Below are positions 46,598-56,700 of a stretch of 64,000 nucleotides of DNA, one piece after another (the stretch's first letter is position 1; each line of letters opens with the position of its first letter). This DNA comes from Bin55 sp965220235 (GTDB taxonomy: Bacteria > Pseudomonadota > Gammaproteobacteria > Pseudomonadales > Azotimanducaceae): NCBI GenBank assembly GCA_965220235.1, contig OZ244815.1, positions 2,976,001 through 3,040,000 of the forward strand, read 5' to 3'. A program made the position numbers and the translations under genes. The notes under the pieces are model-generated. The model was not told the origin of the DNA and ran no database searches. It worked only from the letters and a program-made list of their open reading frames with translations.

Positions 46598-47590
46598 ATG
46601 CCCACCACTTCACATGAAGTACACCTTGTAGCTCGTCCAGACAGCATTCCTACAGCTGATCAATTCCAATTAGTCGAATCTGAGGTCGCTGATCCTGCGC
46701 CTGGCGAGGTTCTCGTTCAGAATCGATGGATGTCTGTCGATCCTGCCATGCGCCCTCGTTTATCGAACGGTCAACAACCTGTGAATCAGGTCATTTCCGG
46801 TGGTGCATTAGGCACCGTTATGGCGTCCCGCAACGATCGATTTAAAGAAGGGGACACTGTACAGCACGGTTCAGGTTGGCGTGAATTTCACGTTTCGGAC
46901 GGATCAGATCTCGAACACTTAGATCCGGGGGGCTTTCCCGAAACCCTCTATATGCACGTGCTTGGTACAACCGGGTTCACAGCGTGGGGCGGCATACTGA
47001 TTACGGGTAAGCTCCAGGACGGCGAGAACGTTTTCGTTTCGGCCGCGGCGGGAGCGGTGGGTTCCGTTGCAGCACAGATCGCGAAGTTAAAAGGTTGCTA
47101 TACGATCGGCTCAGCGGGGTCCGAATCAAAGTGTGATTGGCTGCGAGACAAACTTGGTCTCGATGTTGCGATCAACTACCGCGAAGGTGTGTTACGAAAG
47201 AACCTGAAAGCTGCAGCAACTAACGGACTCGATGTTTATTTCGATAACGTAGGAGGAGAGCATCTTGACGCTGCATTACCTCGAATGAACGTATTCGGTC
47301 GAATACCCATATGTGGGATGATCTCGGCGTACAACAACTTCGGTGCGATTTCAACCGGTGTCACGACGCTGGCAAACATGGTGTATCAACGCATTACGAT
47401 GCAAGGATTCGTGGTGTGGGATTTCAATGATCGAAAAGAAGAATTCCTTGACGACATGCGCGGATGGTTGAGTAGCGGCAAGATGCACTACGAGGAAACC
47501 GTCTACGAAGGCATCGAAACCGCAGCTGACGCCTTGATAGGTTTATTTACTGGACAGAATACCGGCAAAATGTTGGTCAAACTCACGTAA
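46598..47590 (+). CDS. NADP-dependent medium-chain reductase (CurA/leukotriene B4 dehydrogenase-like)
   Basis: 330 residues. RWMSVDPAMRPRLS near the N-terminus, LGTTGFTAWGGI and the NADPH motif SAAAGAVGSVAAQIAKLKG, then VYFDNVGGEHLDAALPRMN and CGMISAYN are diagnostic of the zinc-free LTD/curcumin-reductase subgroup of medium-chain dehydrogenases. It reduces alpha,beta-double bonds of enals or enones with NADPH. Substrate here unknown. The gene is followed by a strong inverted repeat and converges on metY. Confidence 0.9.
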   Translation: MPTTSHEVHLVARPDSIPTADQFQLVESEVADPAPGEVLVQNRWMSVDPAMRPRLSNGQQPVNQVISGGALGTVMASRNDRFKEGDTVQHGSGWREFHVSDGSDLEHLDPGGFPETLYMHVLGTTGFTAWGGILITGKLQDGENVFVSAAAGAVGSVAAQIAKLKGCYTIGSAGSESKCDWLRDKLGLDVAINYREGVLRKNLKAAATNGLDVYFDNVGGEHLDAALPRMNVFGRIPICGMISAYNNFGAISTGVTTLANMVYQRITMQGFVVWDFNDRKEEFLDDMRGWLSSGKMHYEETVYEGIETAADALIGLFTGQNTGKMLVKLT

Positions 47591-47607
47591 CGCAATTTCG
47601 CACGCGC

Positions 47608-47648
47608 GTTGAGGAGCGTCGAGGCAATTCGCCCCGACGCTACTCAAC
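47608..47648. terminator. Long hairpin between convergent genes, probable bidirectional terminator
   Basis: Left arm GTTGAGGAGCGTCG (47608-47621) pairs with right arm CGACGCTACTCAAC (47635-47648): 13 of 14 positions match. It lies midway in the 63-bp gap between two convergent stop codons. Neither side has a clear U-tract, so it may stop RNA decay or act with Rho rather than as a classical intrinsic terminator. Confidence 0.5.
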
Positions 47649-47653
47649 CTAGA

Positions 47654-48925
47654 TTAAACTGCCGCTAACGCCTGGTCAACATCTTCAACAATATCTTCGA
47701 CATGCTCGATACCGATCGACAACCTGATCATCTCAGGTAATACACCAACACTACGCTGTTCTTCCTCAGTCAGTTGTCGGTGCGTGGTGGACGCCGGATG
47801 GCACGCTAGCGATTTCGCGTCGCCAATATTCACCAGCCGCTTGAACATCGTCAACGCGTCGTAGAACTTCACGCCTGCGTCAAAACCGCCGTTTACACCA
47901 AACGTCAGAATTCCGGAAGCCCTCCCATTCATGTATCGTTGAGCGAGATCGTAGTAACGGTCGCCTTCCAATCCAGCGTAGCTCACCCACTCGACTTTTG
48001 GATGACCTTGCAGGTGTTTCGCAACCGCGATCGCATTGTCGCAGTGCTTCTCCATCCTCAAACTCAGCGTTTCAATTCCCTGCATCAATAAAAACGCATT
48101 GAAGGGTGAAATCGCCGAACCTGTATTCCGTAATGGAACCGTTCTCGCACGACCAATATACGCAGCAGGTCCGAGCGCTTCGGTGTAGACGACACCATGG
48201 TAACTTGGTTCCGGGGTCGTGAACATTGGGTATCGATCGGAGTTCGCAGCCCAATCAAATTGACCACCATCTGTAATAACACCGCCGAGCGAATTACCGT
48301 GACCGCCCATGTATTTTGTTAGTGAATGAACGACAATATCAAAACCGTAGTCAATCGGTTTTAAAAGAACTGGCGTCGCAACCGTGTTGTCCACAATTGT
48401 CGCAATCCCATGAGCATGTGCCATGTCAGCCAGCGACTTAAGATCTACGATGTTTCCTGCTGGATTACCAATACTCTCGCAGAAAATCGCTTTCGTACGA
48501 TCATCCACGAGCTTCTCGAGATCCTCTGCGCTATCTCCCTCCGCGAATCGGACTTCGATCCCTTGTTTCGGCAACATATGCGCGAACAAGGTGTACGTAC
48601 CACCATACAGCTGCGGTACCGAGACGATGTTGTCCCCCGCTTCCGCTAGATTCAAGATCGAATAGTTGACCGCTGCTGAACCGGCGGACAGTACAAGTGA
48701 ACCCACGCCTTTTTCCAACGCGGTCACACGCTCTTCAAGTACCGCCTGCGTCGGATTCATGATGCGCGTATAGATATTCCCGGGAACCGCTAAGTTAAAG
48801 AGGTCTGCACCGTGTTGTGCATCGTCAAATTCGTACGCGACCGTTTGGTAAATAGGTACGGCGACGGCATGGGTCGTCGGCTCCGACTCGTATCCACCAT
48901 GAATCGCAATCGTTTCGTCTTTCAA
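47654..48925 (-). CDS. metY: O-acetylhomoserine sulfhydrylase (Cys/Met metabolism PLP enzyme)
   Basis: Makes homocysteine from O-acetylhomoserine and sulfide. 423 residues from the TTG at 48925, chosen because TAGGAG lies 8 nt upstream and the protein then begins (M)KDETIAIHGGY as in the family; a TTG at 48949 would add eight unmatched residues. Signatures: VPIYQTVAYEFDDAQHGADLF, NIYTRIMNPTQAVLEERV, PLP Lys204 in VHSLTKYMGGHGNSLGG and NIGDAKSLACHPASTTHRQL. The leader of about 180 nt shows no SAM riboswitch that I can recognise. Confidence 0.95.
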   Translation of the reverse strand: MKDETIAIHGGYESEPTTHAVAVPIYQTVAYEFDDAQHGADLFNLAVPGNIYTRIMNPTQAVLEERVTALEKGVGSLVLSAGSAAVNYSILNLAEAGDNIVSVPQLYGGTYTLFAHMLPKQGIEVRFAEGDSAEDLEKLVDDRTKAIFCESIGNPAGNIVDLKSLADMAHAHGIATIVDNTVATPVLLKPIDYGFDIVVHSLTKYMGGHGNSLGGVITDGGQFDWAANSDRYPMFTTPEPSYHGVVYTEALGPAAYIGRARTVPLRNTGSAISPFNAFLLMQGIETLSLRMEKHCDNAIAVAKHLQGHPKVEWVSYAGLEGDRYYDLAQRYMNGRASGILTFGVNGGFDAGVKFYDALTMFKRLVNIGDAKSLACHPASTTHRQLTEEEQRSVGVLPEMIRLSIGIEHVEDIVEDVDQALAAV

Positions 48926-49107
48926 TAGAAGCGCTCCTAATAAAAACAAACGCTCTGACAGAGGGTCAAAGCGGCGGCAATGATAGAGAAGGACCGTTAG
49001 ACAGGTCGGTGATAGTCGTTGACTCCGACTGCACTCTACCCAGCTTGTGGCACCACACGGCGCTCTCTAAACAAGAAATCGAAGCTTCTGTTTTTCCAAT
49101 CGCTCTA

Positions 49108-50622
49108 TCAGATGCGAGCGAAATTACGCTGATCGGTCTGAAGTGGTACAACGTCGCAGGTTCGCATATACCACTCAAGCATCAGTTCTTGGTGCGCCAA
49201 GACTTCGTGTGCATAGGAAGGGTTGTCAATCTCGTTAGACGTCTCACCGGGATCATTTCGCAAGTCGTAAAACTCATCGAGTTCATAGGCGCGTCGCACG
49301 TACTTAAAGTCCGTGGTCCTGCACATGGTGGCTTTGGTGTGCTTCAATCGCGGTGACTCCTCGACCTGGAGCGACACTCGCGGGGAGTAAAGTCCAAGCG
49401 GCGTATTGGAAGACATGCTCTCACGCTCGCTGGCTTGGACCTCGCCTTGCAACCGACCTCCTTCAGTGAACACGGCTTGCCGATGGGAATTCACGCGACC
49501 TTGTAACAGCGGAAGTAGCGACGTTCCGAAGTGCCAATAACCACACTCGATCTCCGCAAGGTCATAAACTGTTGCGGGGAAATCCACAAGCTCGATCAGC
49601 TGGTCATAGATCCCCGTCTGTATTTGGAGACTCTCAGGTGGCTTAAAGACAAATGGGACACGAGAAAGACAGTCTTGAAACGTGTTTTGAGTCTTCTCGA
49701 CTAGGCCGTAGTCCCCAGTAAAGTCACCGTGATCCGAAAACAAGAACAACGCTGTACGTTCGTAACGCTGGCTTGTTTTTAATGCATCAATCAGCAACCC
49801 TAACTGATGATCCACCCGCGAGCACATGCCGTAGTACGTTGCACGTAGTTCACGCCATCGCTCTTCGGACCATCCAGTCAGACCTTGACCATCCCGAATA
49901 CCACGAAGAAGCGACGGTTTGTCGTTCCAATCCGCATACTCGAATCTTGAAGGAATCGCAGAACGATCAGTAATTGAATACCAAGGCTCTTCGACACAGT
50001 AAGGTGGGTGCGGATATCCAATCGGCAGGAACAGACACAGAGGTTGGTCGCCTTGATAACTCCTTAGGAAATCAATAGCGCCATAGAGCATCGCCCAATC
50101 GCCGTCGAAGTATTTCTCACCATCTGCTCGACTCAGTTTGCCTTTAAAGAAGCTGTAGAAGTTATCACTATTAGGATCACCGCGCCACGCAAGATTCCCA
50201 CCGTGATTACCTTCAGAGGGATTAACTCCCCATCGTTCGTAGTCCGCGCGAACGGGTTGGAATTTCACGTCGCAGTGGTCCGCGTACCCTAATTGACCAG
50301 GCACCATGTCATTTTTTCCGCCCCACCATACGAAATACCCGTGGTCGCGTAATACCTTTAATAGATTTGGCTCGTCGTAGTTCGGATTTAGCATGTGGTG
50401 CATCGTTCGGTGCCCACGAACGTGCGGATACCAACCGGTCATGAAAGAGCATCGACTAGGTGTACAAACCGTCGCTTGCACGAACGCGTTCCGAAACGAT
50501 ACGGCATCGCTCGCTATTAAGTCGTCAAGTACCGGCGTCTGAACCGCTGGATGACCGAGATGACCTAACGCGTCTCCACGCCACTGATCTGGATTGAAAA
50601 TGACAATGTCAGATCGTTTCAT
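49108..50622 (-). CDS. Sulfatase, Cys-type (formylglycine-dependent), cytoplasmic-looking
   Basis: 504 residues of the alkaline phosphatase/sulfatase superfamily. The sulfatase signature is CTPSRCSFMTG with C53 as the residue converted to formylglycine; other conserved parts are VIFNPDQWRGDALG, KTSQRYERTALFLFSDHGDFTGDYGLVEK and PFVFKPPE. No signal peptide is visible, suggesting cytosolic action on an imported sulfate ester, or a phosphonate/sulfamate relative. No maturase gene is in the window. It follows the PhyH-HEAT gene by 33 nt on the same strand. Confidence 0.9.
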   Translation of the reverse strand: MKRSDIVIFNPDQWRGDALGHLGHPAVQTPVLDDLIASDAVSFRNAFVQATVCTPSRCSFMTGWYPHVRGHRTMHHMLNPNYDEPNLLKVLRDHGYFVWWGGKNDMVPGQLGYADHCDVKFQPVRADYERWGVNPSEGNHGGNLAWRGDPNSDNFYSFFKGKLSRADGEKYFDGDWAMLYGAIDFLRSYQGDQPLCLFLPIGYPHPPYCVEEPWYSITDRSAIPSRFEYADWNDKPSLLRGIRDGQGLTGWSEERWRELRATYYGMCSRVDHQLGLLIDALKTSQRYERTALFLFSDHGDFTGDYGLVEKTQNTFQDCLSRVPFVFKPPESLQIQTGIYDQLIELVDFPATVYDLAEIECGYWHFGTSLLPLLQGRVNSHRQAVFTEGGRLQGEVQASERESMSSNTPLGLYSPRVSLQVEESPRLKHTKATMCRTTDFKYVRRAYELDEFYDLRNDPGETSNEIDNPSYAHEVLAHQELMLEWYMRTCDVVPLQTDQRNFARI

Positions 50623-50655
50623 ATCAGTGATCTGACACTATATCGGGTGCGTACT

Positions 50656-52605
50656 TCAGGAAGACACTCCCGTCGCGTACTTTGAAAGCGCTTCATCCAG
50701 TGACATACCACTGGCAACTAACGCTTCGAGTGAATAAATCGGAGTCGCCGCAAAAATCGCATCTAGGGACTCCGTGAGTTTCGCGACAGCAACACTTGTA
50801 CTCGGTGGCGAGATGCTCGCCAATCGCTGCAAGCAATCCATGGCTAAGCCAACACTAAAGACGTTTTTGTCTTCCGCGATTATCTTGCGCAGAGACTGAA
50901 TTACTTCGAGTAATTCTTCGCCAAGTTTTTCCGCACCATGTGAACACAATATGACCAGTGACCAAAGCGCGTTCTCGCGTACGACCGAACGTACCGGCTC
51001 GTATCGATCCTGACCGTAGTCAAAACCGATACCTTCGCAAACGTCACATTCGTCGTTGGGACGAACCATTTTGATACTGCGACCCTGAGCGCGATCCATG
51101 CTCAGCCTATTGACTTCCCGTTCGAGGCTTTGAATGAGATACGAAGCGCATAGACTAATCGCTCCTTCATCGTTCTGACCAAGAGCAATCACACGACGAC
51201 CAAGGCAACCCAGAGCGTCCGCTGCGACAGAACGAACATAGGTGGAAGGATCGACAAGGAGACATTGCCCAAGTGCGTTAATCACTTCGCTCTTTCCGGC
51301 TCCGGCTGATCCAAGACCAAACGCTGCAGCTTTCCGAACCCAGCGCGCTTCTGACGAAACCGCCGCAAGAAGAATCTCCGTCGCGTCCGCCCCTATCGCG
51401 ATCAAACCATAGAGCGCTGCTCGACGAACGTTCTCACGATCACTGTGAAGTGCCTTCTCAAGGACCTTGAGCGCGTTAGTACGATTCGGGTGTTCAGCGA
51501 GTCGGTAGGCTGCTCCGATCCGATCCGGCTCGTTTGTATCTCCCGTTAATCGCAGTTGCTCATTTAATTGGGAAATGTCTTCGTCTGTCACGCTGTCTGA
51601 CGCTTGTTGTTTCGGACCTTTACCAGTCTTACTCCAGCTGTACTGATAGCGCCAGAGTGAACGCACGTTCTCCGCGACGTCATCTAAACCCTGCCCGGTC
51701 AGATCGTCACTTTTGGAAAGTTCGAGATAAGACGAACCCAAGGAGTCGTCTAGATCCGGCTCCGTTGTACGATACAACCAAAAACGCCACATGAATCTCG
51801 GATTCTCTTCCCACGTGCGCCAGTCGTCCCGCCTGTGATTTCGGCGATGGAGGAGATTGTGCGAATAGAGCACTACGCTACCAGCCTTTAGGGGTCCGAC
51901 TTCATAGGTCTGGCATAAAGGCCAGTTTAAATTCAGAACAGCATCACGCATTCGGATATCGTGTACTGTCGTCTGGTTGACGATGTCTTCGAGGGCGTAG
52001 TCAGAGCGAGGTCCACTTATAGGTGTACGTTCCATGCCATCTAATTGAAAGTTGAAGTCCAAATGGTCGGCACCAGCGAAGTTGTCGTGGTTCTCTTCAT
52101 GGTTAAAGGTCCAATACTGCGAATATGGAACGGTCGCAGTCGGCCCCATATCCATTTCAACCGTCTGCGGGTAATAGAGCATCTCTAATTGAACAGCGTG
52201 GTGGTGCCGCTGTTTCCGCATGTTGTACGGACCGTTGTCGTCTTTATGCCAATGCTGATCGTGAGATCCACTCATGAACGGTGTGTTGTGCGTAAACGGA
52301 ACGATCGCATAGTTTTTGCCGATCAACAATTCGCAGGTATCCCGAACCCCAGGTGCATCAGTGACTTTCATGATGTCAGGGATATTCGTAGCTGTAATGC
52401 GTTCCTTGTTTCGAAACGCTACTCTCTCCTTTTCAAAGATTTCATCGTGCGTAGTTAATGGAATGCCGAGCGATTCCGGGGACAACACGATCAGACCACG
52501 CGTGACGAAATCTCGTAAGATGTGTTCGCGCGGCGTCGACTCGATCGCGTCGACTTGTGACAACGTACTCGATCTATGATCTATTTCCAGATTTCGTTTC
52601 TGCAT
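50656..52605 (-). CDS. Phytanoyl-CoA-dioxygenase-family protein fused to HEAT repeats
   Basis: 649 residues. Residues about 25-285 are a PhyH-type Fe(II)/2-oxoglutarate oxygenase: H120-K-D122 (HWHKDDN) supplies the HxD pair, H253 or H249 (LYSHNLLHRRNHRRDD) the distal His. Residues about 365-600 are HEAT-like repeats (ENVRRAALYGLIAIGADATEILL, RWVRKAAAFGLGSAGAGKSEV, STYVRSVAADALGCLGR) with an inserted CDVC pair at about 520. Such fusions suggest that the oxygenase docks onto a large partner. It is upstream of and co-directional with the sulfatase at 49108, so the two may act together. Substrate unknown. Confidence 0.88.
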   Translation of the reverse strand: MQKRNLEIDHRSSTLSQVDAIESTPREHILRDFVTRGLIVLSPESLGIPLTTHDEIFEKERVAFRNKERITATNIPDIMKVTDAPGVRDTCELLIGKNYAIVPFTHNTPFMSGSHDQHWHKDDNGPYNMRKQRHHHAVQLEMLYYPQTVEMDMGPTATVPYSQYWTFNHEENHDNFAGADHLDFNFQLDGMERTPISGPRSDYALEDIVNQTTVHDIRMRDAVLNLNWPLCQTYEVGPLKAGSVVLYSHNLLHRRNHRRDDWRTWEENPRFMWRFWLYRTTEPDLDDSLGSSYLELSKSDDLTGQGLDDVAENVRSLWRYQYSWSKTGKGPKQQASDSVTDEDISQLNEQLRLTGDTNEPDRIGAAYRLAEHPNRTNALKVLEKALHSDRENVRRAALYGLIAIGADATEILLAAVSSEARWVRKAAAFGLGSAGAGKSEVINALGQCLLVDPSTYVRSVAADALGCLGRRVIALGQNDEGAISLCASYLIQSLEREVNRLSMDRAQGRSIKMVRPNDECDVCEGIGFDYGQDRYEPVRSVVRENALWSLVILCSHGAEKLGEELLEVIQSLRKIIAEDKNVFSVGLAMDCLQRLASISPPSTSVAVAKLTESLDAIFAATPIYSLEALVASGMSLDEALSKYATGVSS

Positions 52606-52857
52606 ATCACATCAAGCACTACTACGGCGAGAGTGCGTCCTTTCGACGCTCGATTCAAGTAATACTCTGGAGTTGTAGTTAAGTCGCCGTGGTATTTTGC
52701 TTAATCGCACCCCGCCAACGAAACTCAAGATAGTTGAGAAATCGATTGCTGTCCCTTGAAGGACCAGACTTGTCGTGAACTGCGTCCATATGATTTGCAA
52801 TGTGCGTAGCGACGCAAAAACTTACCAACTAACATGACAGTCAAAAAGAGTTAGGCG

Positions 52858-53616
52858 ATGAACCACGTTAAAGAAATACTGCAAAGCGGTAAAACGGCTA
52901 TTGGCGCGACGGCTTCTCCGAACAGCGAAACTCGTTTTCTCGCCGGCGCAGGTTTTGATTTTCTGTTATTCGACACTCAGCATTCGCCAGTTGAAATCAA
53001 ACAGCTCGGTGGCGCTATTGGAGCGATGCGTGGACGCGCCGCATCCCCGATCGTTCGCGTCGGAGAGAACCGAGCAGATCAGATCTGCTATGCATTGGAT
53101 GCGGGGGCTCGAGGTATCGTCGTACCCATGGTAAATACGCCCGATGAAGCGGCAGAAGTAGTCAGTTTCAGCCGATATCCATTTGCTGGTGTTCGAAGTT
53201 CTGCTGGCATGCGTGGCGAATGGGGAGAGTTCAAAGACTATAGGGCATATATGGATGCGGTTAATGATCAATTACTCATTGCACCGATGATCGAAACTCA
53301 AGAGGGAATGGACAATCTTGACGAAATCGTCAAAGTGCCAGGCATCGATGTCCTTTTGGTCGGTCCGTCCGACCTTTCCATTAATCTAAAAGTACCTCTC
53401 GACTATACCAGTTCAACCTATAAGGATGCATTGACTCGAATCGGAGCTGCCTGCAAAGACGCAGGAATAGCGGCGGGCATGTTCTTCGTTCCTCCTGGCA
53501 TCACCCCGTCGGCATTAGTCGATTTGGGTTTCAGGTTTTTTACGATGCCTTGGGAAGGTTGGGCTACCCGAGGTGTTACGGACGGGATTGCCGCTCTACG
53601 CACCGAAAGAGGATGA
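52858..53616 (+). CDS. HpcH/HpaI-family 2-oxoacid aldolase
   Basis: 252 residues, a metal-dependent class II pyruvate aldolase of the HpaI type. Conserved: GFDFLLFDTQHSPVE, PIVRVGENRADQICYALDAGARGIVVPMVNTPDEA, metal-ligand Glu in MIETQEGMDN and Asp in LLVGPSDLS, then FFTMPWEGWATRGV. It cleaves or forms 4-hydroxy-2-oxoacids, a typical lower-pathway step for aromatic or sugar-acid breakdown. Divergent from the PhyH-HEAT gene across about 250 bp, which contain no gene. Confidence 0.92.
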   Translation: MNHVKEILQSGKTAIGATASPNSETRFLAGAGFDFLLFDTQHSPVEIKQLGGAIGAMRGRAASPIVRVGENRADQICYALDAGARGIVVPMVNTPDEAAEVVSFSRYPFAGVRSSAGMRGEWGEFKDYRAYMDAVNDQLLIAPMIETQEGMDNLDEIVKVPGIDVLLVGPSDLSINLKVPLDYTSSTYKDALTRIGAACKDAGIAAGMFFVPPGITPSALVDLGFRFFTMPWEGWATRGVTDGIAALRTERG

Positions 53617-53763
53617 ATATCGTTCGGTTTGACAAAACGCTTTGAACATGACGTGTTCATGCAGCCGACTGTGCTCGCACGTACGTGTTACCTTGAAAAC
53701 CGATTCGACGCCAACTAGAATAGAAGGTTAATCGACGCACGCCTCATACTACGGGAAGGTGTA

Positions 53764-56700
53764 ATGAGAGTTGCGTATTCAGCGTCCACACTAAATAGTG
53801 GAACAACTCCACACAGCTTCTTGCGTCGCCTATTTCCAGTTGCGCTGTGTTTTTTAAGCGGATTCGTCGCTCCCGTTCTGGCTCAAGACGTTGATGACGA
53901 AGATGCGACCAACGACGTGTTTGGCATTCAAGCGCCTATAAGTGATCAAGACGGGCACCCCACGTTTGCAAGTCCGCATTTCAATCCATTAGCAATTCAC
54001 AACGATCTCGTCTATGTAGTCAACACGCCCGCTGACACGTTAGATGTCATTGATCCAACTTCAGATACCGTCGTTATGCGGATCAACGTCGGAATTGATC
54101 CGGTCAGCGTTATAGCAAGACCGAATGCTGATGAAGTTTGGGTTGCGAACCATGTCTCTGACACCATCAGCGTAATCAATACCGACTCAGAAAGTCCGTT
54201 CTATCACCAGATTGTCGCAACGATTCAAAACGTTGATCGATTCTCGTTTAGCACGCATTTCGACGAACCCGTTGGCATTGCGTTTACGCAAGATGGAAAC
54301 AAAGCCTACGTTGCATTGGGTCCTTCCAATCGCATCGCTGTAATCGATGCTGATGATCGAGTCGTTTCGAAACACTTGAAGATCAATGCACAAGATCCTC
54401 GCGCGTTAGTAGTACGTGGTACGCGCCTCTACGTAATTGCGTTCGAGTCGGGAAATACCACACAACTGTCAGGTTGCAATCCTGGCCAGATTGATGGTTC
54501 CATGTGCACTTACGATGCAGTACAGGAAACCCATACAACGAACAACGTACTCTCACTCAACTACGATGTAGACATCGTCAGAAATCCGAAGGTACCAGAC
54601 CGAGACCTGTTCGTCTTCGACACGCGAAATGATCGCTTACTTGATCAAGTGGAAGGCACCGGTACGTTGCTCTACGGACTGACCGTCGATGGCCGACGAA
54701 ACGTATACATTGCTCAAGCAGAAGCTCGAAACGATGCCAATGGTCTTGCAGGTACGCAAGGACATGGGCTCGCGGAGATGGAGAATCGGGCGTTTCTAAA
54801 TCAAATTACACGAGTCAACTGTAGCGATCGAAACTGCGAAGATCCCGAGATTTTCGAGTTAGAACCGCTGCCACCTGAGCACCCAGAAACCGGTAGAGCA
54901 TTGGCGACGCCTTTCGCGGTAGAAGTTACCAAAGACAATGACACGCTCGTTGGTACGGCCGCGGGGTCAGACAAGCTATTCGTGTTTGACATTGAGTCCG
55001 GTGAGGTGATCGGGCGAGTTGATGTCGGCGCAGTGCCTCGCGGTGTCAAACTCCTACACGACGATGACAACGTAGTCTCTGAAGCTTGGGTGATGAATGC
55101 AGTGGCTAACACTGTTACCCGAGTCGATCTATCGACTTTATCGGAACCCTCGATCATGGCAACTATCGCACTGCATGATCCGACACCCGAACAAATGAAG
55201 CAAGGTCGTATCGCGTTCAACGATGCGAACGCATCAACGACCGGTACGTTTTCATGCGAGAGTTGCCATCCTGACAACAACGTCGATCAGCTCGTTTGGA
55301 TTCTGGATACACCGCTTTGCAACCACCCTGGTTGCACACAGATTCCACCGCGATTGACGATGCCTGTCCGCGGACTACGCGACACGCAACCCTACCACTG
55401 GGACGGCATTCCAGGTGATCCGTATGGCGGAATTAACGTGCAGAGTCTGTGGGATCCCGTCGAGCCGAATTGCGACCTTGACGATCCTGAATCTTGCACA
55501 CGCTTCCTCGTCGACGGTAGCTTAGGAACCACTATGTGCGACGTAACCGATTGTCCAACCAATGAGGAAGACAAAGGTGGCGCACTGGATGTCGAGGATC
55601 GCGACGCGCTCGCCCACTACATACTCAATGTTCCATTCCCGCCTGCGCCGAATCGACCGTTTGACAACGAACTATCCGCGTCCGCAAAGGAAGGAATATT
55701 CGAATTCAACTTTCTCAACGACTCGGGTACAACCACAGCGTCGCAAACATGTGGCGCTTGCCACAAACCACCATTCCTCACGACCACAAACACGCCGTCG
55801 GCACGAAGTGTCAACGCTGGTGTCGGATCGTTCAACGGTATGGACGCACCTACTTGGCGAGGTGCATACGATCGTTGGATCGTAACGCCACAAGCACGCT
55901 TCAACGTAATTGACTTGATCGAACGCATCGGTATGAGTCTAGAAGAAGATATCCCCGAACAGGACGTATGGTTCCATGCAGGTGCACGTACACAAGCAAA
56001 TTGGGATATGGTGCTAGAGTACGGTACTGGCTTTACTGGCACGTTTGCCCGGCAAGCAACATTCAATGAACTGCTTGCCAACGACAGTGTTCACACAACT
56101 ATGACCGATCGGATCGTTGATGCGCTCATAGTCGCGGCAGACAGTGGTTCTGTTCTCTTACATGCCGACGGGGTATACGTTAACCGAGACGAAGATACCG
56201 CTCAAGATTCAGTATCGGGTGACGATTCCGCGGATGAAACGGTCACAACAGACGTAAACGGTCTCGCCCTTGAATACGCTGGAGGCGAATGGCACGATCG
56301 GACAGATAGAGAAACCACGTTTGAACTGGACGATCTGCGTACGCAAGCAGTTGCCGGCGATCTTGTACTCACGTTTACAGGGCGCATTGGTCCAAACGTC
56401 TTACCTGCACAGCCTCAACCTGCGGTTTGGCCATTTTGGACTGAGCGAGGCACCCTTTACGATGGCGTCGTACAGCAATCGCCAACCGTTGAGTTAACGT
56501 ATCTAACAGACGACCTTACACTGACTCTTAAAGGCCGTCACATCGAAGAGAACGCACTGATCTTTGTCAACGGTCATGCCGTTGAGGGAACAGTGACTTG
56601 CGAGACCGAGATGCTTCCCACATGCGAAGACGAAACGATCGTTGTAACGCTAGATGAAGCTCCCGAACGATATGGTCTGAACTTCCTTCAAATCCAGAAC

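Noticed and set aside
48926..49107. Leader of metY checked for a SAM or SAH riboswitch
   Set aside because: Small hairpins only (for example AGTCG/CGACT); no recognisable conserved riboswitch core. A covariance-model search would decide.
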